A stretch of 12,138 nt of DNA, from positions 1 to 12,138 of the forward strand of contig CBFHWN010000064.1 in NCBI GenBank assembly GCA_965659595.1. Direction: 5' to 3'. Each line of letters begins with the position of its first letter. Within the stretch, counting starts at the first letter, position 1. The DNA comes from Casp-actino8 sp965659595. GTDB taxonomy: Bacteria; Actinomycetota; Acidimicrobiia; Acidimicrobiales; Ilumatobacteraceae. Below are positions 1 through 6,166 of the stretch, one piece after another. Position numbers and translations under genes: made by a program. The notes beneath the pieces were generated by a model. It saw nothing but the letters and a program-made list of their open reading frames with translations, had not been told where the DNA came from and searched no databases.

Positions 1-85
1 CCTGATCACCGAACCCGTCCTCGAGGTGATCCGCGAGCGGAACCTCTATGCCGACGCCGTCCTGGCATCTTCGGAGAACTCGTGA
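1..85 (+). CDS. C-terminal end of probable nicotinate-nucleotide adenylyltransferase (partial)
   Basis: Only the last 27 residues are present, running off the left edge (reading frame from base 2, TGA at 83-85). The visible tail reads PVLEVIRERNLYADAV, which resembles the usual C-terminal helix of NadD (V..YI....LY). NadD makes deamido-NAD from nicotinate mononucleotide and ATP. The order nadD, LytR/LCP gene, rsfS is common in actinobacteria, and the next two genes here are exactly those, which is the main support. Its stop overlaps the GTG start of the next gene by four bases (GTGA), so the two are probably translationally coupled. The fragment is too short to exclude another protein, so no gene symbol is given. 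Confidence 0.45.
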   Translation, partial: LITEPVLEVIRERNLYADAVLASSENS

Positions 86-1282
86 GTTTCCTTCGCTCGC
101 GGCGTCGACGGGCGACTGCGATCGCTCTCGGGTCAGGACTCGTGGTCGCCGCTCTGCTCCCGGTGTCGGCAGTGGTGGCGTGGCGCGCTGTGCGCGATTC
201 CCGCGCTGCCGAAGCCGTGATCGCCTTGCCGACGATGGCGATTCCCACCACACCGACCNNNNNNNNNNACCGGTGCCGGTGGCACGATCGTGTCGATTCC
301 GGTCGGCATGTCGGCATCCGGGCGAGACGCCGATGATCCTCGTCGACTCGCCGACGTGTACGGCTCCGACGGACCCGAGGCATTGAAGGAAGCGCTACAG
401 GCCAATTCGAGTTCGGAGATCGACATGGTCGCCGTGGAGGGTGTCGCGGGGACCGGCGATCTCATCGCTCGGGTGGGAACGGTGACGGCTACGTTCCCGC
501 GCGACGTGATCGATTCCGAAGACGACGAAGAACGAGTGGTCGCTGATGCCGGGGACAATTCGTTCTCGCCGATCGAGGCGGCTCGAGTTCTCGCGGCTCG
601 AGTCGACGGTACGCCCGAATCGACACGCCTTCCCGACGTGAAGGTTCTGTGGGAAGCGATGGCCGAGGCCGTGGGTGCGGGAAAGATTGGCACCACCCCC
701 GTGCCGGTGATCCCTGATGTCGGTGCGCAGACTCCCGCCGACATGGCCACGTTCATGTCGGCTCTTTTCGCCGGACCGGTTCGCGTGTGGCAGATCGGCT
801 ATCAGGCGATCCCCGAGGGTGACAACAACCCTGAAGGGCTCGACCTCTACGGGTATGACTACGGCGAAGTGGTGATGGTGCTGGCGAGTGTGGCCCCGAG
901 TGCCATGGTGGCCGTCCTCCCCACCTTGAGCCTGCAGGTCGACAGTTCGTATCCAGATTCGGAAACCCTGCGACAGGCGGTGTTCCGACTCCTGTACATG
1001 GGAGCCAACGTGTTGTTGGTTCGCAACACGACGACGGCGCCTCCTGAGACCACCACGATCTACTACTCCGACGAGACGGATCGCGGGATGGCCGAACCAC
1101 TCACGATTCTTCTCGACGAGGTCGAGTGGAAGAAGGCCACCGAACGGGTTGCGGGAGTCGACTTGCGTGTGGTTCTCGGCGGGTCCTTCGTGCGATTCCT
1201 GGGAGAGACTGCCGGCGTGAGCCTCGATGAGGTGGCCGCATCGAAGTTGCCGCCCACTACAACCGTTCTGGAGGACGAATGA
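82..1282 (+). CDS. LytR-CpsA-Psr (LCP)-like membrane protein, interrupted by an assembly gap
   Basis: The GTG start at 82 overlaps the upstream stop. The first 59 residues hold a basic N-terminus (FLRSRRRRATA) and one membrane segment at about residues 13-35, then a Thr/Pro linker (AIPTTPT) that runs into ten N (259-268). Beyond the gap the frame restarts at 269 and gives 337 residues. Just after the gap, TIVSIPVGMSA followed by RLADVYGSDGPEAL and a hydrophobic strand ending GTVTATFPRDV follows the LCP fold (normally SIPRD...KINAAY..GGP...GGV.V..P). The C-terminal part ends in a LytR_C-like region (ANVLLVRN, TTTIYYSDE, LRVVLGG). LCP enzymes attach glycopolymers to peptidoglycan outside the membrane. 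Here the usual SIPRD is SIPVG, so catalysis is doubtful. The two halves are in different frames as printed because the N run is a placeholder; the true missing length must be a multiple of three if the gene is intact. Confidence 0.72.
259..268. other. Assembly gap (10 N)
   Basis: Ten undetermined bases lie inside the LCP-like gene. The codon phase on the left expects a codon at 259 and the phase on the right begins at 269, so a literal ten-base gap would break the frame. It is best read as a placeholder of unknown size. The missing part should contain the N-terminal half of the LCP domain (normally the GSD.R strand and substrate-binding arginines). The flanks are Thr/Pro- and Gly-rich low-complexity coding sequence. 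Confidence 0.95.
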
Positions 1283-1629
1283 ACGAGTCTCTCGATCTCG
1301 CCGTGTGTGCCGCACAGGCCGCCGACGACAAGCAAGGGGCCGACACCGTCGTATTCGACGTCGGAGAGCTGCTGTCGATCACCGGGTACTTCGTGATCAC
1401 GTCGGCCTCCAACAAGCGCCTCGTCCGTGCGATTGCCGATCACATCGAAGAACGCATCAAAGAAGATCTAGATCGCGCGCCATTGCGCGTGGAAGGTCAT
1501 CGCGAGCAGCAGTGGGTGCTCATCGACTATGGCGACGTGATCGTGCATGTGTTCGCGCAGGACACTCGAGATTTCTACGAGATCGAGCGTTTGTACAAAG
1601 ACGCTTCGCGAATCGAATGGCGCGACTGA
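1279..1629 (+). CDS. rsfS: Ribosomal silencing factor RsfS
   Basis: This 116-residue cytoplasmic protein has the usual RsfS/DUF143 length. Members bind ribosomal protein uL14 on the large subunit and block joining with the small subunit, lowering translation in stationary phase or starvation. Family signatures are clear: the central ITGYFVITSASNKRLVRAIA (residues about 34-54), then WVLIDYGDVIVHVF (about 75-88), then R.FYEIERLYKDA near the C-terminus. ATG at 1279 overlaps the LCP gene stop by four bases (ATGA). A good ribosome binding site, GGAGG at 1270-1274, lies four bases upstream inside that gene, fixing the start and indicating co-translation. The nadD-LCP-rsfS order is the typical actinobacterial one. 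Confidence 0.96.
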   Translation: MNESLDLAVCAAQAADDKQGADTVVFDVGELLSITGYFVITSASNKRLVRAIADHIEERIKEDLDRAPLRVEGHREQQWVLIDYGDVIVHVFAQDTRDFYEIERLYKDASRIEWRD

Positions 1630-1916
1630 ACTGCCCGTCCTGTGGGCGATGGTCGGTCGACGTGAACGACCACACCTGGAGAGTGACCGCACGCGCCGAC
1701 GAGGTGTTCATTCTCGATCCGTGTGAGCGTCCCGACCTCGTGGTCTCGGACCACCTGTGGGCCGACCTCGATCTCGTGTCGGCCCGGTCGGAGGAGTGGC
1801 GGGATCGTGGGGTGTACGACCCCCTGCCGCCTCCGCCCGATCCGCCGAACTCGGTCGTCGTCGTGAGATGCCCATGTGGTGTGGAGACGGCGTTCGATCG
1901 GCCGTGCGGGTCGTAG
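1617..1916 (+). CDS. Small cysteine-pair (possible zinc-binding) protein of unknown function
   Basis: This 99-residue protein starts at an ATG inside the last codons of rsfS (13-base overlap, different frame) and ends just before the tRNA. It has a CPSC pair at Cys6/Cys9, a single Cys36, a CPC pair at Cys85/Cys87 and Cys97. A Pro-rich linker (YDPLPPPPDPPNS) precedes the second pair. The two pairs, one at each end, could clamp one metal ion as in zinc-ribbon proteins, but I do not recognise a family. The codons are strongly biased to G or C at the third position and the overlap with rsfS suggests translational coupling, so I believe it is real. A longer frame upstream, antiphase to rsfS, has no support as coding. 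Confidence 0.62.
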   Translation: MARLNCPSCGRWSVDVNDHTWRVTARADEVFILDPCERPDLVVSDHLWADLDLVSARSEEWRDRGVYDPLPPPPDPPNSVVVVRCPCGVETAFDRPCGS

Positions 1917-1946
1917 TTGGGGCGAGGCTGAAAGGGGCGGTATCGT
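1917..1946 (+). promoter_or_regulatory. Candidate promoter for tRNA-Ala
   Basis: TTGGGG at 1917-1922 could serve as a -35 box, with TATCGT at 1941-1946 as the -10 (TANNNT type) and an 18-base spacer. Transcription would start about eight to ten bases before the mature tRNA 5' end. The -35 match is only partial. Confidence 0.4.
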
Positions 1947-1961
1947 TCAGCCGTCCCACCC

Positions 1962-2034
1962 GGGGCTATAGCTCAGTTGGCAGAGCGCTTCCATGGCATG
2001 GAAGAGGTCAAGGGTTCAATTCCCTTTAGCTCCA
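1962..2034 (+). tRNA. tRNA-Ala, anticodon GGC
   Basis: A complete 73-base cloverleaf can be folded by hand. The acceptor stem is GGGGCTA with TAGCTCC (2027-2033). The D arm has stem GCTC/GAGC. The anticodon arm is CTTCC-ATGGCAT-GGAAG with anticodon GGC at 1995-1997. The variable loop is AGGTC, the T arm is AAGGG-TTCAATT-CCCTT, and the discriminator base A is at 2034. The acceptor stem has the G3:U70 wobble, the identity mark of alanine tRNAs, which confirms the call independently of the anticodon. The terminal CCA is not encoded (CGA follows). It reads GCC and GCT codons. Confidence 0.97.
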
Positions 2035-2042
2035 CGATCAGA

Positions 2043-2069
2043 CCCGTCGGCTCCGGCCGGCGGGTTTTT
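2043..2069 (+). terminator. Intrinsic terminator of tRNA-Ala
   Basis: A nine-pair stem, CCCGTCGGC (2043-2051) with GCCGGCGGG (2056-2064, one T-G wobble), closes a four-base loop TCCG. Five T follow at 2065-2069. It starts nine bases after the tRNA 3' end, so the tRNA is probably transcribed alone. On the other strand it lacks a T tract and would be weak for the convergent lipoprotein gene. Confidence 0.88.
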
Positions 2070-2088
2070 CTGTGTCGGAGTTCGTGTT

Positions 2089-2862
2089 TCAGTCGATCAA
2101 CGAATAGGAGTTCAACAGCTCGTCTTGCAGGACCTGAGCCGGTTGAGCCGATGCTCCGACCACGAGGTCGGACGTCAACTCGATCGGCTCGTACTTCCAG
2201 CCGTCCGGCAGTTGGAGGCGCTGTCCGAGATTGGCCAAGTCGTTCTCCGACAGAGTCGGGTCGACCTGCTGGCTCCACGACTGCATGACGAAACGCCGTC
2301 CGTCGTCAGCCGTCAGCATGTAGACCTCGTGTCCGGGGCGGAAGATGAACGTCGACTGGCGATCGACCGTCTGCGGAAGGTAGCGCTGGCCGAGCGACGT
2401 GGGGTCGGTGATGTCGACCGTTGCGTACCGGTTCATCATGATCGTCCCGAAGGTCTCGGACACCACGTCATGGAGCTCGCGCGTCACCTCATCCATCAGC
2501 CAATAGCGCGGACCGTTCAACAGCGCGAGAGCGACCCCTTGCTCGGCGCCGATGGCCGCTGCGTCGAGTTCGGTCCATTGGTCGTCGGGGCAGTCGCCCA
2601 TCGGGAACGAGTTGTAGACGGTGGCCGTGATGCCGGAAGGTGACGGCCCGAGCAGGAGCACCTCGCAATATCGCTTTGTCCGCATCGACTCCGTGGGCAG
2701 TGGCGGCGTCGTCGGAACCGTGGTGCTTGCCGGTTCGGCCGTGGTCGTCGGCGACACGACTGATGTGTCCGGGCTCGCGGCATCATCGCCACTGCAACTG
2801 GTGGTCAGGCCCAAGACGACGCTGCCGGAGATGATGGCGGCGGTGACGATCCGAGTCTTCAT
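2089..2862 (-). CDS. Secreted probable lipoprotein of unknown function
   Basis: The protein has 257 residues from the ATG at 2862. Residues 1-22 form an export signal (MKTR, then a hydrophobic core) ending LTTSC, so Cys23 is the likely lipidated residue, though Thr at -3 makes the lipobox non-canonical. A Thr/Pro/Ser linker follows (about residues 30-60). The globular part opens with a RYCEVLLL segment, then ATVYN, CPDDQW and LNGPRYWLMDEV, and later HEVYMLTADDGRRFVMQSW. I have seen such proteins only as uncharacterised exported proteins and assign no activity. An upstream in-frame start 43 codons earlier would run across the divergent gene and bury the signal peptide, so it is rejected. The gene is divergent from the SCO6745-family gene, with only 38 bp between starts. 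Confidence 0.82.
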   Translation of the reverse strand: MKTRIVTAAIISGSVVLGLTTSCSGDDAASPDTSVVSPTTTAEPASTTVPTTPPLPTESMRTKRYCEVLLLGPSPSGITATVYNSFPMGDCPDDQWTELDAAAIGAEQGVALALLNGPRYWLMDEVTRELHDVVSETFGTIMMNRYATVDITDPTSLGQRYLPQTVDRQSTFIFRPGHEVYMLTADDGRRFVMQSWSQQVDPTLSENDLANLGQRLQLPDGWKYEPIELTSDLVVGASAQPAQVLQDELLNSYSLID

Positions 2863-2869
2863 TTGTGGC

Positions 2870-2875
2870 AGAGTA
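2870..2875 (-). promoter_or_regulatory. Candidate -10 box for leaderless start of the lipoprotein gene
   Basis: Read on the minus strand this is TACTCT (TANNNT), ending seven bases before the ATG at 2862. No Shine-Dalgarno sequence precedes that ATG. The distance would place the transcription start at or next to the A of the start codon, as in actinobacterial leaderless mRNAs. No convincing -35 box is visible. Confidence 0.4.
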
Positions 2876-2900
2876 TCTGACACATGACGGGAGGGTTGTG

Positions 2901-3770
2901 ATGGACGATCGGGAGTGGATCGAACTCGGACAACGGGCGTCGTTCGTCTCCCATCGGTTGATCGGCTGGATCTACTGGGATCCATACGCAATCGAACTCA
3001 ATGCGACTCTCGGTATCCCGAACGGACTCGGTTACTACGTCACCAGCCGCGCGGCTCCGTTGCTTCCGGCGGGCCCCGACGTGGTGTCGGCTGCCTTCTA
3101 TTCGATCAATCCAGTTGCGATCAGATTTGCTGTCGACCTGGCGGCCGAACACACGGACTGGCAATCGATCTACGACGCTCGGAACGCGGCCGTGGGTGTC
3201 GGCCTCCGCCAGTTCGTTTCCGAAATTTGCGACGACCTGATCGACCTCGGTCCTCGCTTCTGGCATGCGGCGGACTCATTGCCCGAGTCGGGGCGGGCTT
3301 TGTTCGCCGCCCACCGCTCGGCACCACGCGTGGACGATTCGCTCGTGTCGGCGTGGTTGGCCGTGAACTGTCTGCGCGAATGGCGGGGTGACACGCATTT
3401 CGCCATCTTGCTCGCCGAAGGTATCGATCGCGTGCAGGCCGGCATCCTGCATGACGCTCACCTCAACTATGGCGGTTGGATTCCACGGAGCCGCGGTGCC
3501 GACGATCAGGCGTTGCAGGTCGCGTTCGGTGATCTCGAACGTCGTGGATTGGCCGAGGACGGCGTGGTGAACGACGCGGGGCTGGCCCTGCGAGCTCGTC
3601 TCGAAGAACACACCGACGAGATCTGTGTGCAGATGTGGCGAGCCGTCGGTGAGGACGCGACACGTCGGTTCGTAGACCTCGTGGAACCTGTGGGTCAGCG
3701 TTTGCTCACGCGGATCGACGAAACGGCCGGCCCCGACTGGATGCCCGCCGCACGCGAACGACGGTCGTGA
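2901..3770 (+). CDS. SCO6745 family protein (winged-helix-like, function unknown)
   Basis: The 289-residue cytoplasmic protein starts at the ATG at 2901, preceded by GGGAGGG (2889-2895) five bases away. An earlier in-frame GTG at 2865 nearly touches the divergent gene start and is less likely. It matches the family I know as SCO6745: NGLGYYVTSRAAPLL near residues 41-55, then VVSAAFYSINP (61-71). A C-terminal half contains NYGGWIPRSRGADD and a helical LERRGLAEDGVVND...E.HTDEI segment, which looks like a helix-turn-helix arm. These proteins are frequent and often multi-copy in actinobacteria; their biochemical role is not established to my knowledge. It converges on the selenoprotein gene, with 16 bp between stops. 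Confidence 0.82.
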   Translation: MDDREWIELGQRASFVSHRLIGWIYWDPYAIELNATLGIPNGLGYYVTSRAAPLLPAGPDVVSAAFYSINPVAIRFAVDLAAEHTDWQSIYDARNAAVGVGLRQFVSEICDDLIDLGPRFWHAADSLPESGRALFAAHRSAPRVDDSLVSAWLAVNCLREWRGDTHFAILLAEGIDRVQAGILHDAHLNYGGWIPRSRGADDQALQVAFGDLERRGLAEDGVVNDAGLALRARLEEHTDEICVQMWRAVGEDATRRFVDLVEPVGQRLLTRIDETAGPDWMPAARERRS

Positions 3771-3789
3771 CGAAGGAAGAACTTCGTCA
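3768..3789. terminator. Perfect hairpin containing both stop codons of two convergent genes
   Basis: TGACGAAG (3768-3775), loop GAAGAA, CTTCGTCA (3782-3789) form an eight-pair perfect inverted repeat. Its outer bases are the TGA of the SCO6745-family gene on one strand and the TGA of the selenoprotein gene on the other. There is no T tract on either side, so it is at best a weak or factor-assisted terminator or an mRNA 3'-end stabiliser. Confidence 0.4.
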
Positions 3790-4941
3790 GCGGTGCCCCG
3801 GCGCCATGTAGAACCAGAACGGGAACGGCCCGCCGGCATCCTTGATGGCCTGTCGAGCCGCCATCGCCGTTCGACCGGCCTCGGTCGATTCGAAGAACCA
3901 CGCCTCCATGGCGCGACCGCCCGGTTCAGGGCCGTCCACGAGTTCCAGACACGCTTCCTCGTAATACGCGCGGATGTCGTGCATGACGGCGATCGTGTTC
4001 TTCCCCGGGATCTCGACCGACGTCCAGTCGTCGCCCGACGCGATGCGATGCAAGGCCGCCAAGGCTTCGGGAACCTGGTCGACGGTGAGCACTCGACCGA
4101 GATCGGTGCGTCCTCGTGAGGCCACGGCTCGGTCGTAAGCCTTGCGGAGACCGCGGGCCTCGTCGACACAGGCCGGAAGACTCGGGTCGAAACGCGGGGG
4201 AAGCGAACAGGCGAGCGGTTGTTCGTCGGATTCGATGACATCGGGGAAGTCGGCGATCACCGGGCCGCTCGGAGCATCGAGCAATGCAAAGGCTTCGGCC
4301 AACACCCGATGTTGAAAGTCCGGATCGTTCGGAACACCGAGCGGGCGGCCGAGCGGGAATTCGCAATACAACGCGCGCGGTGGCTTCATCTTCTCGACCA
4401 CCGGTCGCATCGAGGCGAGAGTGATCGTGGCCAATCCGGCTTCTTCCATCACATGGGCGAGCACACTCACGGTGCGCGTACAGAGAGGTCAAACAGGTGT
4501 GAGGATCACCACGTCGACGCCGTCGCGTTTCAATTCAGCGGCCGCTCGGGGTCCGCTGTCGAGGCGGATGGTCGCGACGTCGTCGGGTTGGTTGCCGGCG
4601 AACGAGAAGTGTCGAGGGGCGACGCGTCCGATCACGCCGTCGGCTTGCAGCTCGACGAGGCGATCGATCGGGTACACCACGTCGATGTCCATCTGGAATC
4701 CGGTGTGATCGAAGTTGGGGCTCCAGTGGCCCATCACCAGATCGCGGATTTCGGCGGGAATGACGCGGTAGCCGGTGTCGGCCGGCGAGAAACGCTCGTC
4801 GTCGGGGCAGTGGATGGCGGCTGACGTCACGATGGCGACCGTGGCCGTGCGAAGCACGGGGGGAGTGGTGAAAGGGGTGCTCTCGAACTCGGGAACCGGG
4901 AGGTTCTTCCCCATCTCACGCATGGCTCGATCGCCGTTCAT
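3787..4941 (-). CDS. GrdB/PrdB-like reductase, predicted selenoprotein with in-frame TGA (Sec151)
   Basis: Read through a TGA at 4491-4489, this is one 384-residue protein. Before the TGA are hallmarks of the glycine/betaine/sarcosine/D-proline reductase selenoprotein B family (Pfam GRDB): GHWSPNFDHTGFQMDIDVVY, PIDRL, APRHFSFAGNQ (71-118) and DGVDVVILTPV (140-150). The same frame continues at once as U-PLC-TRT, then VLAHVMEEAGLATI and CEFPLGRPLGVPND (193-206). TGA falls exactly where cysteine homologues have the first Cys of CPxC, giving a UxxC redox pair (Sec151, Cys154). A stem-loop of SECIS type follows. Start ATG at 4941 is chosen because the upstream extension to 4995 shows no family similarity. 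Automated calling would split the gene into two false ORFs (4995-4489 and 4470-3787). The substrate is unknown; the GrdA/GrdC or PrdA partners of clostridial reductases are not in the window. The alternative is a nonsense-mutated pseudogene, unlikely given the exact position and the intact downstream half. Sec incorporation needs selA/selB/selC/selD elsewhere. Confidence 0.87.
4461..4491 (-). promoter_or_regulatory. Candidate bacterial SECIS element with its UGA codon
   Basis: On the minus strand, UGA (4491-4489) is followed 11 bases later by stem GCGCAC (4477-4472), a five-base loop CGTGA (4471-4467) and stem GTGTGC (4466-4461), giving six pairs with one G-U. The loop begins 17 bases after the UGA and its second base is G. 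This fits the bacterial SECIS consensus as I know it: a small apical loop with a G in its first two positions, 16-37 bases from the UGA. It would bind SelB to direct Sec-tRNA to the UGA. The stem also encodes TRTVSV, so it is constrained twice. Confidence 0.6.
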
Positions 4942-4947
4942 GAGGTC

Positions 4948-4953
4948 AGGGTA
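4948..4953 (-). promoter_or_regulatory. Candidate -10 box for leaderless start of the selenoprotein gene
   Basis: On the minus strand it reads TACCCT (TANNNT), six bases before the ATG at 4941. No Shine-Dalgarno sequence precedes this ATG, so a leaderless transcript is the simplest reading. The -35 area (about 4971-4976) is not a clear match but overlaps the left arm of the inverted repeat at 4975-4998. Confidence 0.4.
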
Positions 4954-4974
4954 GCAAGATATGACAGTTGGTCT

Positions 4975-4998
4975 GACATGATTCCTGGACGTCATGTC
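4975..4998. promoter_or_regulatory. Operator-like inverted repeat between the selenoprotein and DUF2855 genes
   Basis: GACATGA (4975-4981) and TCATGTC (4992-4998) are perfect seven-base inverted arms, 17 bases centre to centre. They lie in the 107-bp region between the two divergent starts, over the expected -35 area of the selenoprotein promoter. A further TGACA sits at 4962-4966. The geometry suits a dimeric repressor or activator controlling both genes. No regulator gene is present in the window. Confidence 0.4.
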
Positions 4999-5048
4999 GG
5001 GTTCCGTGGCAATGGGATACTCGCTGTGTCACGAGATCGGGGGAACTC

Positions 5049-6140
5049 ATGGGTGTCGTCTTGGACGTGGATCGCGGCAACTTGGCCAGCAGTCGGCTGA
5101 ATCGTTCAACGGCAGCCGACTTACGACCTGGTGAGGTGCGTCTCGCCGTCGACGCGTTCGCGCTCACGAGCAACAACATCACGTACGCCGTCTTCGGTGA
5201 CGGGTTGAAATATTGGGACTTCTTCCCGGTGGGTGAAGAACCGTGGGGTCGGGTTCCCGTGTGGGGATTCGCCGACGTCGTCGAGTCCACGGTCGGTGAC
5301 GTCGTCGTTGGCGAACGCGTCTACGGATACTTGCCGATGGCAACCGAACTGGTGGTCACACCGGGCCGAGTCGACGAACGCGGTTTCACCGATCTGGCCG
5401 AGCACCGCGAGCCGATGGCCGCCGCCTACAACCGTTACGCCAAGGTTGCCGCCGACCCGATGTATCGGGTAGATCTCGAAGCCCATCAGATGGTGCTGTG
5501 GCCGCTCTTCATGACGTCGTTCATGATCGACGACTATCTGGGCGACAAGGTGCTCGGCGACTCGACGGCGACGACAGTCGTGCTGTCGAGTGCGTCGAGT
5601 AAGACGGCGATCGGTGCTGCGTTCCTGCTGTCGCGCCGCCCCGATCTACGCGTCGTCGGCCTCACGTCACCGGCCAACGAGCAGTTCGTGCAATCGCTCG
5701 GGTGTTACCACGAGACACTTCTCTACGACGACGTCGAGAACGGATCCGCTGTCTGGCCGGCCGGTCGAGCCGCCTATGTCGACATCGCCGGCAACTCGTC
5801 GGTGACGGCTGGAGTGCACCGCATCTACGAAGACGATCTGGTCGAGAGCACGATCGTGGGCGGAACGCACTGGGATGCACCACGGGAAGCGGTGTCGATG
5901 TCCGGACCGCAACCGTCCTTCTTCTTCGCACCCACGCAGATCGCGATGCGTACCAAGGAGTGGGGACGCGAAGGTCTCGACCAGCGAGTCGGTGCGGCAT
6001 GGCACGCATTCGCGTCGAGGACCGACGACTGGCTCGAGTTCCGCACCACTGAGGGTGCAGAGTCGGTGGAGGAGTTGTACCACGAGATGTTGGCCGGACG
6101 CGTCGACCCACGGGTTGGTCACGTCTGTCGGATGCGCTGA
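5049..6140 (+). CDS. DUF2855 family protein (MDR-like fold, function unknown)
   Basis: This 363-residue protein starts at an ATG with GGGGGA (5039-5044) four bases upstream. It matches the DUF2855 family: FALTSNNITYAVFGD (37-51), YWDFFP (55-60), WGFADVVES (72-80), YGYLPM (92-97), AYNRY (126-130), WPLFMTSFMIDDYL (151-164) and the Ser-rich cofactor-side loop SSASSKTAIG (180-189). The overall plan (a barrel-like N-terminal domain, then a Rossmann-like domain with RVVGLTS) resembles medium-chain dehydrogenases, but the GxGxxG loop and zinc ligands are absent. It is probably a cytoplasmic oxidoreductase or lyase; no reaction is established. It is divergent from the selenoprotein gene, sharing an operator-like repeat, and ends at a strong terminator. 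Confidence 0.85.
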   Translation: MGVVLDVDRGNLASSRLNRSTAADLRPGEVRLAVDAFALTSNNITYAVFGDGLKYWDFFPVGEEPWGRVPVWGFADVVESTVGDVVVGERVYGYLPMATELVVTPGRVDERGFTDLAEHREPMAAAYNRYAKVAADPMYRVDLEAHQMVLWPLFMTSFMIDDYLGDKVLGDSTATTVVLSSASSKTAIGAAFLLSRRPDLRVVGLTSPANEQFVQSLGCYHETLLYDDVENGSAVWPAGRAAYVDIAGNSSVTAGVHRIYEDDLVESTIVGGTHWDAPREAVSMSGPQPSFFFAPTQIAMRTKEWGREGLDQRVGAAWHAFASRTDDWLEFRTTEGAESVEELYHEMLAGRVDPRVGHVCRMR

Positions 6141-6166
6141 CCCCGCACCATCGAGTCCGGCAACGA

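Noticed and set aside
395..1315. 306-codon minus-strand frame opposite the LCP gene
   Set aside because: Antisense shadow of a recognised gene; the translation has no recognisable domain and has a His/Arg-rich shadow composition.
1227..1616. Long upstream extension of the small cysteine protein
   Set aside because: It lies antiphase over rsfS with an Arg-rich shadow composition; the ATG at 1617 gives a sensible start.
1962..2034. tRNA 3' end as an attachment site of an integrated element
   Set aside because: No integrase, and I saw no repeat of the tRNA tail elsewhere in the window.
3276..4241. 321-codon minus-strand frame across the SCO6745 and reductase genes
   Set aside because: It crosses two supported genes out of frame and is Arg/Ser/Pro-rich, typical of high-GC shadows.
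3787..4470. Treating the two reductase fragments as separate genes or a pseudogene
   Set aside because: They are in one frame, the TGA replaces the conserved redox Cys, the second half is intact, and a GTG start at 4470 would begin in mid-domain without a ribosome binding site.
4942..4995. Longer N-terminus of the reductase from 4995
   Set aside because: The added 18 residues have no family likeness and would cover the candidate promoter and inverted repeat.
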